36,753 bases of DNA from Macrococcoides epidermidis (lineage in GTDB: Bacteria > Bacillota > Bacilli > Staphylococcales > Staphylococcaceae), in NCBI RefSeq assembly GCF_042659445.1, contig NZ_JBHSSR010000007.1; one strand, 5' to 3'. Below the pieces are notes generated by a model. That model saw only the letters and a list, made by a program, of their open reading frames with translations, made no database searches and was not told the DNA's origin. The first letter of the stretch is position 1. Every line of letters begins with the position of its first letter. Shown here one piece after another: positions 23,030 through 31,036 of the stretch. The translations under genes and the position numbers were made by a program.

Positions 23030-23857
23030 TTATTTCGAAAATTTTTCTAAGCAATTACCTTTTTCAACTGTAAAAGATTGATTATATTCATCTACGTCGG
23101 ATAATTTCACTAAAGAGGTATAGTCTTGAATCAAGCGATTTTTAACTTCTTTTGATTCTACTAAGACTGTTACCCCTTTAACAGTGGCTTTAAACTCATT
23201 CATTAAATTCATAACACCTGTAATTGATCCACCCGCACGCATAAAATCATCTACAATTAAAACTTTTGAACCTTCAGGTAATGTCCTTTTTGATAATACC
23301 ATTGTTTCAATTTTTCGTGAAGAACCTGAAACATAATTTATCGAAACCGTTGATCCTTCTGTGACCTTATTGTCTTTTCGAATAACGACAACAGGCAGAT
23401 TAAGTATACTTGCAACCGCATTTGCTAATGAAATACCTTTCGTTGCAATCGTTACGACAGCATCTAACTCTTCATCCATATACATCGTTGCGATGAGCTT
23501 TCCAACTTGATTTAATAAACTCGGTGTCCCTACAACATCGGACATGAAAAGATAGCCACCTGGCAGCAATCGTTCTTTCTCCTGCAGCATTTCACACAAC
23601 TGAGAAATCAATTGATCGGCTTCTTTATAAAACATCTTATGCTTAAACGTTACACCACCACTTGCTCCTGCAGTCGTAGTGATTGTTCCGATTTCTTCTT
23701 TGATAAAAGTATCTTTAATGATTTGTACATCTTCACTGATTGAAGACTTTGCCTGACCGAATTTATCTACAAAATACGTCAACGGTACAAGCTCATTAGG
23801 ATGACTCAACAAGTAACTTGTCATATAAACGATTCTTTCACTTCTTTTAAACTTCAT
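23030..23857 (-). CDS. purR: Purine operon repressor PurR
   Basis: PurR represses purine biosynthesis genes and is released from DNA by PRPP. The 275-residue protein has an N-terminal winged helix (about 1-75, SERIVYMTSYLLSHPNELVPL) and a C-terminal phosphoribosyltransferase-like domain with the PRPP loop KVLIVDDFMRAGGSITG (about 202-218). ATG 23857 follows GAGGG. A PurR box overlaps its own promoter, so it is likely autoregulated. It heads the purR-ridA-spoVG transcript. Confidence 0.97.
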   Translation of the reverse strand: MKFKRSERIVYMTSYLLSHPNELVPLTYFVDKFGQAKSSISEDVQIIKDTFIKEEIGTITTTAGASGGVTFKHKMFYKEADQLISQLCEMLQEKERLLPGGYLFMSDVVGTPSLLNQVGKLIATMYMDEELDAVVTIATKGISLANAVASILNLPVVVIRKDNKVTEGSTVSINYVSGSSRKIETMVLSKRTLPEGSKVLIVDDFMRAGGSITGVMNLMNEFKATVKGVTVLVESKEVKNRLIQDYTSLVKLSDVDEYNQSFTVEKGNCLEKFSK

Positions 23858-23877
23858 TAAAATCCCTCTTTACGCAT

Positions 23878-23912
23878 ATTATACGTTAAATATACCATAA
23901 ATGTTCGGGAAT
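23878..23912 (-). promoter_or_regulatory. purR promoter with overlapping PurR box
   Basis: On the minus strand a perfect TATAAT (23878-23883) lies about 20 bases before the purR start codon. At 23900-23912 the minus strand reads ATTCCCGAACATT, matching the PurBox AWWWCCGAACWWT in 12 of 13 positions. The box covers the expected -35 position. Confidence 0.7.
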
Positions 23913-23918
23913 TTATAT

Positions 23919-24770
23919 TCATCCTAACATGCGCACCATATATACTTCTTTACAACAACCTTTAAGCGCATTGACTACACTCTTTGCCTGACGTTCTTTC
24001 GCTGCTAATCCGTAAACTGTTGGACCGCTGCCACTCATCATCGCTATATCTGCGCCAGCTTTCATCATCGTGTCTTTTAATGTCTGGATAATCGGATGCA
24101 TTTCAATAGTGACGGATTCTAAACGATTTCCTAAATGACGAATCATTTCGTTATAATCCCCATTCTCAATTGCTTCAGCACAAGCCTTACTATCAATTTT
24201 TGCGTGAGGTTTTGTTAAATCAAGCGCAGTATACACCTCTTGTGTAGAAACGCTAATATCAGGTTTTGCTAAGATGACCCAGCAAGCAGGCGGTTTAGGT
24301 AAATGTTGCAACTGCTCACCACGGCCTGTGCAAAGACTCGTCTTTCCATGCACACAGAATGAAATATCTGAACCGATTTCAGCAGCATGTTCTGCCAATG
24401 TATCGAGCGATAATCCTAATTCAAACAATCTATTCATACCGCGAAACGTCGCTGCTGCATCGCTTGATCCACCCGCAAGACCGGCTGCTATCGGGATCGT
24501 CTTATCCAATGTGATTGTCACCCCGCAATCTAGATTATAGCGCTCCATCATAATCTTTGCTGCTTTATATGCTAAGTTACGGTTATCATTCGGTACATAT
24601 AAGTGTTCAACTTTTAATACGATTTGCTTGTCTTTACGTTTCTCTAAAGTCAAACGATCATATAAATCTACTGTTGTCATAATCATCTCTACTTCATGAT
24701 ATCCATCTTCTCGTTTATATAAAGTGTCTAATGTCAAATTGATTTTTGCTGATGCATTTTCATAAATCAT
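23919..24770 (-). CDS. ispE: 4-diphosphocytidyl-2-C-methyl-D-erythritol kinase-like GHMP kinase (IspE)
   Basis: This is a GHMP-family kinase: AKINLTLDTLYKREDGYH at the N terminus, ATP loop PIAAGLAGGSSDAAA (about 90-104) and C-terminal MSGSGPTVYG. In the MEP pathway IspE phosphorylates CDP-methylerythritol. Staphylococci are known to make isoprenoids by the mevalonate route, so the cellular role of this conserved gene there is uncertain. The 283-residue length is normal. It sits between veg and purR as in B. subtilis, and its stop is 7 bases from the PurR box. Confidence 0.9.
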   Translation of the reverse strand: MIYENASAKINLTLDTLYKREDGYHEVEMIMTTVDLYDRLTLEKRKDKQIVLKVEHLYVPNDNRNLAYKAAKIMMERYNLDCGVTITLDKTIPIAAGLAGGSSDAAATFRGMNRLFELGLSLDTLAEHAAEIGSDISFCVHGKTSLCTGRGEQLQHLPKPPACWVILAKPDISVSTQEVYTALDLTKPHAKIDSKACAEAIENGDYNEMIRHLGNRLESVTIEMHPIIQTLKDTMMKAGADIAMMSGSGPTVYGLAAKERQAKSVVNALKGCCKEVYMVRMLG

Positions 24771-24855
24771 AATAATTCCTCACTCATAGTTTTTAATATT
24801 ATATTATTTTATCACAACTCACGTTATACCATTTCATGAAATGCAAAATAAAAAA

Positions 24856-24889
24856 ATTAAAACCTATTCCATATGGAATAGGTTTTAAT
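24856..24889 (-). terminator. Intrinsic terminator of veg
   Basis: ATTAAAACCTATTCC and GGAATAGGTTTTAAT form a perfect 15-bp stem around ATAT. On the minus strand a T-rich tract follows. It starts 3 bases after the veg stop codon. Confidence 0.93.
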
Positions 24890-24891
24890 TT

Positions 24892-25155
24892 TTATTGAAC
24901 AAGAAATTCTTCTTGCTGATCATTTACAAATGTTACTTGTACGTTTTCTGTCAATACGTCGGTATATGTATATGACACACGCTCAAAATTATGTTTATCT
25001 TGGTCTAATTCAACCACGAAAACTGATGGATAAGTTTCTTTAAGCACACCGCGGCGCTCAATTAACTTTTTACGTCCTCCATTAGCTCTTAGTACAATCT
25101 GATTTCCTAACTGACAATCAAGAATTTTTTTGATGTCTACTAATGTTTTTGGCAT
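24892..25155 (-). CDS. veg: Veg protein, small biofilm/expression-related protein
   Basis: Veg is a small conserved Bacillota protein, linked in B. subtilis to biofilm gene expression through SinR; its biochemical activity is not known. The 87-residue sequence MPKTLVDIKKILDCQ...GGRRK-type core (ANGGRKKLIERRGVLKETYPSVFVVEL) is readily recognised. ATG 25155 follows AGGTGGG by 6 bases; the frame extends 5 codons upstream and is rejected. Two strong promoters and a strong terminator make it a separate, highly transcribed unit, as known for veg. Confidence 0.93.
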   Translation of the reverse strand: MPKTLVDIKKILDCQLGNQIVLRANGGRKKLIERRGVLKETYPSVFVVELDQDKHNFERVSYTYTDVLTENVQVTFVNDQQEEFLVQ

Positions 25156-25180
25156 AGAAACCCACCTCACTATGCCTTAA

Positions 25181-25209
25181 ATTATAACACTTTGCATATA
25201 AATAGTCAA
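25181..25209 (-). promoter_or_regulatory. veg promoter, proximal
   Basis: On the minus strand TTGACT (25204-25209) and TATAAT (25181-25186) are 17 bases apart, and TG stands one base before the -10. It lies about 25 bases upstream of the veg start codon. Confidence 0.88.
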
Positions 25210-25220
25210 TAAAATTTTTA

Positions 25221-25249
25221 ATTTTATCAATTTAAATTACGCTTGTCAA
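25221..25249 (-). promoter_or_regulatory. veg promoter, distal
   Basis: On the minus strand a consensus TTGACA (25244-25249) and TAAAAT (25221-25226) are 17 bases apart. It lies 40 bases upstream of the proximal promoter and just after the ksgA stop codon. Confidence 0.8.
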
Positions 25250-25253
25250 TATT

Positions 25254-26144
25254 TTATATCACTATTTGTGGGTAATTTTTTATATTATTTGCAAGTCGTG
25301 CAAATTCTTCGAGCGACAAACTTTCTCCTCTACGACTTGGAGCAATGTTACTCTCTTCTAGCCATGCGATAATGTCGTCTTTATATTCCTTACTATTTGG
25401 AAACAGACTCATATAATTATTTAATATCGTCTTTCTACGTTGTACAAATGCACCTCTTGTTAATTTAAAATACAACTTTTCGTCATCCACTTTAACGCGT
25501 GGTTCTGGTAATGTCGTTAACTTCACTACAAGTGAATCAACATTAGGTGGTGGCATGAATACTCCTTTAGGGACAATCATGACACGTTTCACATCTGTAT
25601 AATATTGAATCGCAATAGATAAAGAACCATATGCCTTTGTTGACGGTCCTGCTGTTAAACGCTCTCCCACTTCTTTTTGCATCATCACAACGTAACTGTT
25701 AATCGGTAAATGCTGTTCTAATAACCCCATCAAAATAGGCGTCGTAATATAATACGGTAAGTTGGCGACGACAAAGATATCGTCACAATCAGATAAATGT
25801 TCATCAATCGCTGCTTTTACATTTGCCTTTAATATATCTTCATTAATCACTGTAACATTGTCGTATGAACTTAATGTATCCCCTAAAATTGGAATCAGAC
25901 GCTGGTCAATTTCAAACGCTAATACGCATTTAGCCTTTCGCGCAAGTTGTTCTGTTAAAGAACCCATACCAGGACCTATTTCAATAACACCACACGTCTC
26001 ATCAATCCCTGCAGCATCAATAATATTACGAATAACGTTTGGATCGACTAAGAAGTTCTGCCCTAAACTTTTCTTAAATTTAAAGCCATATTTATTTAAC
26101 AATTCCCTCGTACGCGTTGGTGTTGCAATATCATTCATTTCCAT
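25254..26144 (-). CDS. rsmA: 16S rRNA (A1518/A1519) dimethyltransferase KsgA/RsmA
   Basis: KsgA dimethylates two adjacent adenines near the 3' end of 16S rRNA, a late 30S checkpoint; loss gives kasugamycin resistance. SAM motif IEIGPGMGSLT lies at about residues 54-64 and the catalytic NLPYYITTPI at about 127-136. FKKSLGQNFLVD marks the N terminus. ATG 26144 follows AAGGAG by 7 bases. The first 14 bases overlap rnmV, implying coupled translation of two rRNA maturation enzymes. Confidence 0.97.
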   Translation of the reverse strand: MEMNDIATPTRTRELLNKYGFKFKKSLGQNFLVDPNVIRNIIDAAGIDETCGVIEIGPGMGSLTEQLARKAKCVLAFEIDQRLIPILGDTLSSYDNVTVINEDILKANVKAAIDEHLSDCDDIFVVANLPYYITTPILMGLLEQHLPINSYVVMMQKEVGERLTAGPSTKAYGSLSIAIQYYTDVKRVMIVPKGVFMPPPNVDSLVVKLTTLPEPRVKVDDEKLYFKLTRGAFVQRRKTILNNYMSLFPNSKEYKDDIIAWLEESNIAPSRRGESLSLEEFARLANNIKNYPQIVI

Positions 26145-26694
26145 TGAAATTCTCCTTATTATCTAAATTCATAGCATCTAACACGTCCGCTTCAGTAATG
26201 CCAAATGCATTTAATCTATGAAATAATTGCTTACCATTACAATAACCAATTCTTAAACTTTTGCACAAGTCTTTACGCTTCGATGCCGCTTGAGGGCCAA
26301 TTATTAACCCTAAATCAATAAGCAAAGCTTTTGATACCGTTTCTGAATCATGCTCAAACGGTGAAGAAACACTTAATAATGCATCACGAATTGCTTCAAC
26401 CGGTGCATGCTCAATACCAACTTTACCACGCTTATTACATGCAATATCCGCATCGATAAACGCATGTTTCACCGTTGGTACACGCTGTTCAATGGATTTT
26501 CTAATCTTATTTCCCGGGTAATCAGGATCCGTTAACACAATGACACCACGCACCTCAGCAGCGTGTTGTATCGCTTCAATTGTTTCATCATTGAGGGCAG
26601 AACCATTCGTTTCAATCGTATCGCACTCAACTGCCATCTTTACTCGCGTTGTATCGTCCTTACCTTCTACGACAATCATTTCATTTATTTTCAT
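26131..26694 (-). CDS. rnmV: Ribonuclease M5 (5S rRNA maturase)
   Basis: RNase M5 cuts both ends of the 5S rRNA precursor with help from L18. The 187-residue protein has an N-terminal Toprim domain: glutamate in VVEGKDD (about 7-13) and DPDYPGN (about 58-64). The C-terminal part binds rRNA. ATG 26694 is chosen because AAAGGAAA lies about 8 bases upstream; 11 extra in-frame codons upstream cover that site. It overlaps ksgA. Confidence 0.95.
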   Translation of the reverse strand: MKINEMIVVEGKDDTTRVKMAVECDTIETNGSALNDETIEAIQHAAEVRGVIVLTDPDYPGNKIRKSIEQRVPTVKHAFIDADIACNKRGKVGIEHAPVEAIRDALLSVSSPFEHDSETVSKALLIDLGLIIGPQAASKRKDLCKSLRIGYCNGKQLFHRLNAFGITEADVLDAMNLDNKENFNGNE

Positions 26695-26734
26695 ATCAAT
26701 CTTTCCTTTTGACTTATCTATATACAATATTACA

Positions 26735-26740
26735 ATTATA
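26735..26740 (-). promoter_or_regulatory. Candidate -10 for rnmV-ksgA
   Basis: On the minus strand TATAAT lies between the tatD terminator and rnmV, about 40 bases before the rnmV start codon. No good -35 is seen. Confidence 0.35.
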
Positions 26741-26780
26741 CTTGTTATTTTAAAAATGGATAGAATTATTTATAGTAAAA

Positions 26781-26810
26781 AATAAGCAGAGACAAATGTC
26801 CCTACTTATT
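26781..26810 (-). terminator. Intrinsic terminator of tatD
   Basis: In minus-strand RNA AAUAAGUAGGGAC pairs with GUCUCUGCUUAUU, 13 pairs with two G-U, around AUUU. TTTTTTACT follows. The stem overlaps the tatD stop codon. Confidence 0.87.
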
Positions 26811-27579
26811 TTCCTAATCCACCAAACAGCTGTTCTGCATTTTTCGTGGTTTGTTCCGCGACTTCTTCATAAGTAATGCCTCTTAGTGCAGCAATCTCTT
26901 CTGCCACTAGTTTCACGTGCATCGGTTCATTACGTTTACCACGATACGGATGTGGTGTTAAATATGGCGCGTCTGTTTCCACGATTAACTTATCTAATGG
27001 CACATGCTGCGCTACTGCTTTCGGTTGCTTTGCATTTTTAAACGTTACTGGTCCACCTAAAGAGATGATAAAGTTTAATTTCAACACTTCATCACATGTT
27101 TCAGGGCTACCACTAAAGCTGTGCATCACGCCTCCAACTTCATGCGCATTTTCTGACTTTAAGATTTCAATTACGTCTGCGGTTGCTTCTCGGTTGTGAA
27201 TTACAATCGGTAAATTTACTTCTTTAGCCAGTTTAATCTGGCGTTTAAACACTTCTTTTTGGACATCTTTCGGTGATTTATCCCAGTGATAATCGAGCCC
27301 CATTTCACCGATAGCAACAATTTTTGGATGTTTAGAAAGTTCTTTAATCCATTCATAATATTCATCAGTGAAATCAATCGCATCCACTGGATGCCAGCCG
27401 ATTACACCAAATACAAATTCATATTGATCAATGAGCTTCATCGTGCGTTTAATTGTTACTTCATCAAATCCAACGACGATCATACGGTCTATTCCGTTTT
27501 CTCGTGCTCTATCTATAACTTCCTGTAAATCTTCTTCGTACTGATCTGCGTTTAAATGAACGTGTGTATCTATTAACAC
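26806..27579 (-). CDS. TatD-family metal-dependent hydrolase (DNase)
   Basis: This 257-residue TIM-barrel metal hydrolase is of the TatD family (YabD of B. subtilis). The metal ligands are seen in DTHVHLN at the N terminus, GEMGLDYHW (about 92-100), VIHNREA, MHSFSGS and ETDAPYL (about 203-209). Family members have 3'-5' DNase or RNase activity; the natural substrate is not known. The start is GTG 27579, preceded by GAGGAG at 7 bases; there is no good ATG nearby. It lies 20 bases after metG and shares its transcript. Confidence 0.92.
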   Translation of the reverse strand: MLIDTHVHLNADQYEEDLQEVIDRARENGIDRMIVVGFDEVTIKRTMKLIDQYEFVFGVIGWHPVDAIDFTDEYYEWIKELSKHPKIVAIGEMGLDYHWDKSPKDVQKEVFKRQIKLAKEVNLPIVIHNREATADVIEILKSENAHEVGGVMHSFSGSPETCDEVLKLNFIISLGGPVTFKNAKQPKAVAQHVPLDKLIVETDAPYLTPHPYRGKRNEPMHVKLVAEEIAALRGITYEEVAEQTTKNAEQLFGGLGK

Positions 27580-27598
27580 AGTATCACTCCTCGTGTTT

Positions 27599-29572
27599 TT
27601 ATTTTACGATTGAGCCGTTCTCAATTGCATTTGGTACGCTGACTAATGTTAATGCACCATCTTTTTCTGCTGACAAAATCATTCCTTCTGATTTCTCTCC
27701 ACGTAATTCTACCGGTTTTAAGTTTGTCACAACAATTACTTTTTTACCGATAATGTCTTCTGGTTTATAGAATTCAGCTATTCCTGATACGATTTGGCGT
27801 TGTTCATTACCTAAATCTACCTGGATTTTTAATAATTTTTTCGCTTTTTTCACGTAATCCGCGTCAATGATAGTAGCTGTTTTTAATTCTACTTCATTAA
27901 ATGTATCAATTGTAATCTCCGGCTTAGCAGGTACTTCTTCTTTTTCCTCTTCTGCTGGTGCAGGCGGTTGCATCGTACTCTTAATAAATTCTACTTCAGC
28001 TGCTGTATCTAAACGCGGGAAGATTGGTGTTGCTTTCTCAACCACTTTTAAGTCTTTAATCTTACCGTATGCATCAAGACTCGCAAATTCAAATAATGTT
28101 GGATCCTGAATATTTAACTGATTAAAGATTTTTGTCGGTGCTTCTGTTAAGAATGGGCGTAACAATACGCTCGCAAAACGAATATTCTCAACTAAGTGAT
28201 ACATTACGCTTTCTAATAATTCTTTTTGTGCTTCATCTTTGATTAAAATCCACGGTGTTGTTTCATCGATATATTTATTTGTTCTTGAAATCAGCTTCCA
28301 TACTTCTTGTAACGCTACTGAATATTGTAAGTTCTCCATAGCAGCATCGTATTTCGCTTTCGTTTCAAGTGCTAACGCTTCAATTTCAGCATCTACTTCA
28401 TGCATTTGACCTTTGTAGCCAGAAAGATTGCCATCAAAATATTTATTGATCATCGCAATCGTACGGTTAACTAAGTTACCTAAGTCATTGGCAAGGTCAA
28501 AGTTTGTACGATCAACGAAAGCTTCAGGCGTAAACACTCCATCTGAACCAAATGGTAACTCACGCATTAAGTAGTATCGCACTGCGTCTAAACCGTAACG
28601 ATCAATTAGGATATGCGGATCTACCACATTCCCTTTAGACTTACTCATCTTACCGTCTTTCATCAAGATCCAGCCGTGAGCAAATACTTTCTTCGGTAAT
28701 GGTAAATCTAAAGCCATGAGTAAAACTGGCCATATAATTGTATGGAAACGAACAATTTCTTTCGCCATAATATGGACATCAGCTGGCCAGTATTTCTTAA
28801 ATTCTGTATCATCTTCTGAAAGGTAACCTAAAGCAGAGATATAGTTTGTTAATGCATCAATCCAAACATATACAACATGTTTCGGATTAGACGGAACTTT
28901 TATCCCCCAGTCAAAAGATGTACGAGAAACAGCTAAATCTTCTAACCCTGGTTTAATAAAGTTATTTAACATTTCATTTTTTCGAGAAACAGGTTGAATG
29001 AAATCAGGATGATCTTCATAATATTGTACTAAACGATCAGCATATTTACTCAATCTAAAGAAATAACTTTCTTCTTTCACAAGTTGAACCGGGTGTCCTG
29101 AATCCGGACTTTTCCCTCCAACGATTTTATCGCCTTCCATAATAGGATCAACAAGTTGCGTTTCAGTGTAGAATGTTTCGTCTGGCACTGAATACCATCC
29201 TTCATATTCACCTAAATAAATATCATCTTGTGCTAATAATTTTTCGAATACTTTTTCGACAACAAGTTTATGACGCGTTTCAGTCGTTCTAATAAAATCA
29301 TCGTTTGAAATATCAAGCTTTTTCCATAATGCCTGAATGTCTTTAATGATTTCATCTAAATATTCTATTTCAGATTTACCGGCAGCAAGTGCTTTCTCCT
29401 GAATCTTTTGGCCATGTTCATCTGTACCTGTTAAATACTTAACATCGTAACCTTGCATTCTTTTGTAACGCGCGATAGCGTCACCTGCTACTGTTGAATA
29501 TGCATGTCCAATATGTAATTTACCGCTTGGATAATATATAGGCGTTGTTATATAAAAAGTATCGTTCGTCAT
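27599..29572 (-). CDS. metG: Methionyl-tRNA synthetase
   Basis: MetG charges tRNA-Met. The 657-residue class I enzyme has HIGH (HIGHAYS, about 21-27), the KMSKS loop GKMSKSKGN (about 308-316), an anticodon-binding helical domain and a C-terminal EMAP/Trbp111-type tRNA-binding domain (about 555-657, VDLGNEQRQIVSGIA). The connective-peptide zinc knuckle has lost its cysteines. ATG 29572 follows AGGAGG. No T-box leader is visible in the 300-base gap upstream. Confidence 0.98.
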   Translation of the reverse strand: MTNDTFYITTPIYYPSGKLHIGHAYSTVAGDAIARYKRMQGYDVKYLTGTDEHGQKIQEKALAAGKSEIEYLDEIIKDIQALWKKLDISNDDFIRTTETRHKLVVEKVFEKLLAQDDIYLGEYEGWYSVPDETFYTETQLVDPIMEGDKIVGGKSPDSGHPVQLVKEESYFFRLSKYADRLVQYYEDHPDFIQPVSRKNEMLNNFIKPGLEDLAVSRTSFDWGIKVPSNPKHVVYVWIDALTNYISALGYLSEDDTEFKKYWPADVHIMAKEIVRFHTIIWPVLLMALDLPLPKKVFAHGWILMKDGKMSKSKGNVVDPHILIDRYGLDAVRYYLMRELPFGSDGVFTPEAFVDRTNFDLANDLGNLVNRTIAMINKYFDGNLSGYKGQMHEVDAEIEALALETKAKYDAAMENLQYSVALQEVWKLISRTNKYIDETTPWILIKDEAQKELLESVMYHLVENIRFASVLLRPFLTEAPTKIFNQLNIQDPTLFEFASLDAYGKIKDLKVVEKATPIFPRLDTAAEVEFIKSTMQPPAPAEEEKEEVPAKPEITIDTFNEVELKTATIIDADYVKKAKKLLKIQVDLGNEQRQIVSGIAEFYKPEDIIGKKVIVVTNLKPVELRGEKSEGMILSAEKDGALTLVSVPNAIENGSIVK

Positions 29573-29875
29573 GTTCGTCCTCCTAGTGCTATTTATCCTT
29601 TAAATATACAGAAGTTTTCGTTATTTTTCAATATGACTAATCTTTACAATTCGACAAGTAAAATTATTAATATATTGTAAAATCAAGTAAAGTTCTCAAA
29701 TTCTGAATATTACATAACATTACTAAACCATTACAAATAAAGATTTTAATCATATATCGTTGACAATGTAAAAATACGGTAGTACACTCTTATTAAGACA
29801 AATGTCGAAAACACTTATTAATTTTGTCGAATTTACTAAAATTACTACAAAAACAATTTTTGGAGGAAATATATT
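29573..29875. other. AT-rich divergent intergenic region between metG and the abrB-type gene
   Basis: This 303-base stretch contains no gene. It holds the leftward metG leader, with only weak -10/-35 candidates, and the rightward promoter of the abrB-type gene. The 10-mer TTGTCGAATT occurs at 29824-29833 and in reverse orientation at 29648-29657, with a partial copy ATGTCGAAAA at 29802-29811. Confidence 0.8.
29760..29788 (+). promoter_or_regulatory. Sigma-A promoter of the abrB-type gene
   Basis: TTGACA (29760-29765) and TACACT (29783-29788) are 17 bases apart. The resulting leader of about 80 bases contains two TGTCGAA motifs before the GGAGG ribosome-binding site. Confidence 0.7.
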
Positions 29876-30151
29876 ATGAAATCTACTGGTATCGTAAGAA
29901 AAGTTGACGAATTAGGACGTGTAGTTATTCCAATCGAATTACGTCGTATTTTAGACATCGCTGAAAAAGACGCTTTAGAAATCTATACTGATGCAGATAA
30001 AATTATCTTAAAAAAATATAAACCAAGCATGACTTGTGCTGTAACTGGTGATGTTTCTGAAGATAACTATTTATTAGCAGGTGGTAAATTAGTATTATCT
30101 AAAGAAGGCGTAGAACAAATCTTAAAAGAGATCGAAGCTAAAGATAAATAA
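29876..30151 (+). CDS. AbrB-type transition-state regulator
   Basis: This 91-residue protein has an N-terminal swapped-hairpin AbrB DNA-binding domain (about 1-47): MKSTGIVRKVDELGRVVIPIELRR and LEIYTDADKIILKKY. The C-terminal multimerisation part (about 55-91) matches AbrB of B. subtilis, which sits at this same locus. It represses post-exponential genes in Bacillus; targets in staphylococci are largely unknown. GGAGG lies 9 bases before ATG 29876. It is the only plus-strand gene in the window and has its own promoter and terminator. Confidence 0.94.
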   Translation: MKSTGIVRKVDELGRVVIPIELRRILDIAEKDALEIYTDADKIILKKYKPSMTCAVTGDVSEDNYLLAGGKLVLSKEGVEQILKEIEAKDK

Positions 30152-30162
30152 GATATAAAAAT

Positions 30163-30198
30163 AAAAAGGTTCGAGTCCATTTGGACTCGAACCTTTTT
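30163..30198. terminator. Bidirectional terminator between abrB-type gene and rsmI
   Basis: AAAAAGGTTCGAGTCC and GGACTCGAACCTTTTT form a perfect 16-bp stem around ATTT, with A tracts on the left and T tracts on the right. It can end both the rightward abrB-type transcript and the leftward rsmI transcript, whose stop codon it overlaps. Confidence 0.93.
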
Positions 30199-31036
30199 AT
30201 TTTTTATCGACATGATACATTTGATACACTTCGTTCTTCTTCATTTCTCTATCTAAAGCAACTTGTTTAATCGCCTCTTTATTTCGTAATCCTTCTTTAA
30301 CATAGTGATTGACGTGATCTTCAACCGTCATTTCTGACCACCAGTTCACATTATTTTCGCCTGTGCTGCCTTCAATTATAAGAACAAACTCACCTTTAAG
30401 ATTAATATCTTTGTCCAGTCGTTCTAATAGATACAACACTGAATCCGTTTCAACTTGCTCAAATTTCTTAGTCAGTTCACGTGCAATGGATATTTTACGT
30501 GTACCGTCTATTTTTGCAATCATTTCTAATGTATGTTTCACACGAAACGGTGATTCGTAGATTATGATGGTGTGAGGTAAAGCCATAAGCGATACAAGTC
30601 GCTCTTTCTTTTCATTATCTTTGCGAGGTAAAAAACCATCAAATAAAAATGAATAAGAGCTAATACCACTTGTCATTAAAGCTGTAAGTGCGGCATTAGC
30701 ACCTGGCACTGTTTCAACTTTAATACCTTTCTCACGTGCCACAACAACCAGTTCATATCCCGGATCACTTATAAGGGGAAGTCCTGCATCAGAAACCAAT
30801 GCGATACGGTTTCCTTCTAACAATAAATCGATAATATAATCTGTCACCTGTTCTTTATTGTGCTCATGGTAGCTTTTTAATGGTGTATCAATATCATAAT
30901 GCATAACGAGTTTTTTAGTCACCCTTGTGTCTTCACATAAAATGATATCCGCTTCTTTTAACATTCTTACCGCTCTAAATGTAATATCTTCTAAATTGCC
31001 GATTGGTGTACCTACTAAATATAAGATACCGCTCAT
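30197..31036 (-). CDS. rsmI: 16S rRNA (cytidine-1402 2'-O)-methyltransferase RsmI
   Basis: RsmI methylates the ribose of C1402 in the ribosomal P site. The tetrapyrrole-methylase-like fold is shown by YLVGTPIGNLEDITFRA at the N terminus, CEDTRVTKKL and LVSDAGLPLISDPGYELV (about 80-97). The 279-residue length is normal. ATG 31036 follows GGGAGG and overlaps the stop of the GIY-YIG gene as ATGA. It is the last gene of the leftward transcript before the bidirectional terminator. Confidence 0.96.
   Translation of the reverse strand: MSGILYLVGTPIGNLEDITFRAVRMLKEADIILCEDTRVTKKLVMHYDIDTPLKSYHEHNKEQVTDYIIDLLLEGNRIALVSDAGLPLISDPGYELVVVAREKGIKVETVPGANAALTALMTSGISSYSFLFDGFLPRKDNEKKERLVSLMALPHTIIIYESPFRVKHTLEMIAKIDGTRKISIARELTKKFEQVETDSVLYLLERLDKDINLKGEFVLIIEGSTGENNVNWWSEMTVEDHVNHYVKEGLRNKEAIKQVALDREMKKNEVYQMYHVDKK

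Noticed and set aside
22637..23300. Sigma-B promoter before ridA-spoVG, as reported for S. aureus yabJ-spoVG
   Set aside because: I searched the end of purR for GTTTAA-N12-15-GGGTAT and found no convincing match by eye.
25762..26166. 134-codon plus-strand ORF opposite ksgA
   Set aside because: It is antisense to a clear KsgA frame and lacks promoter, ribosome-binding site and recognisable domain.
29573..29875. T-box riboswitch upstream of metG
   Set aside because: No GGGTGGNACCGCG-like antiterminator core, specifier stem or terminator is seen on the minus strand of this gap.
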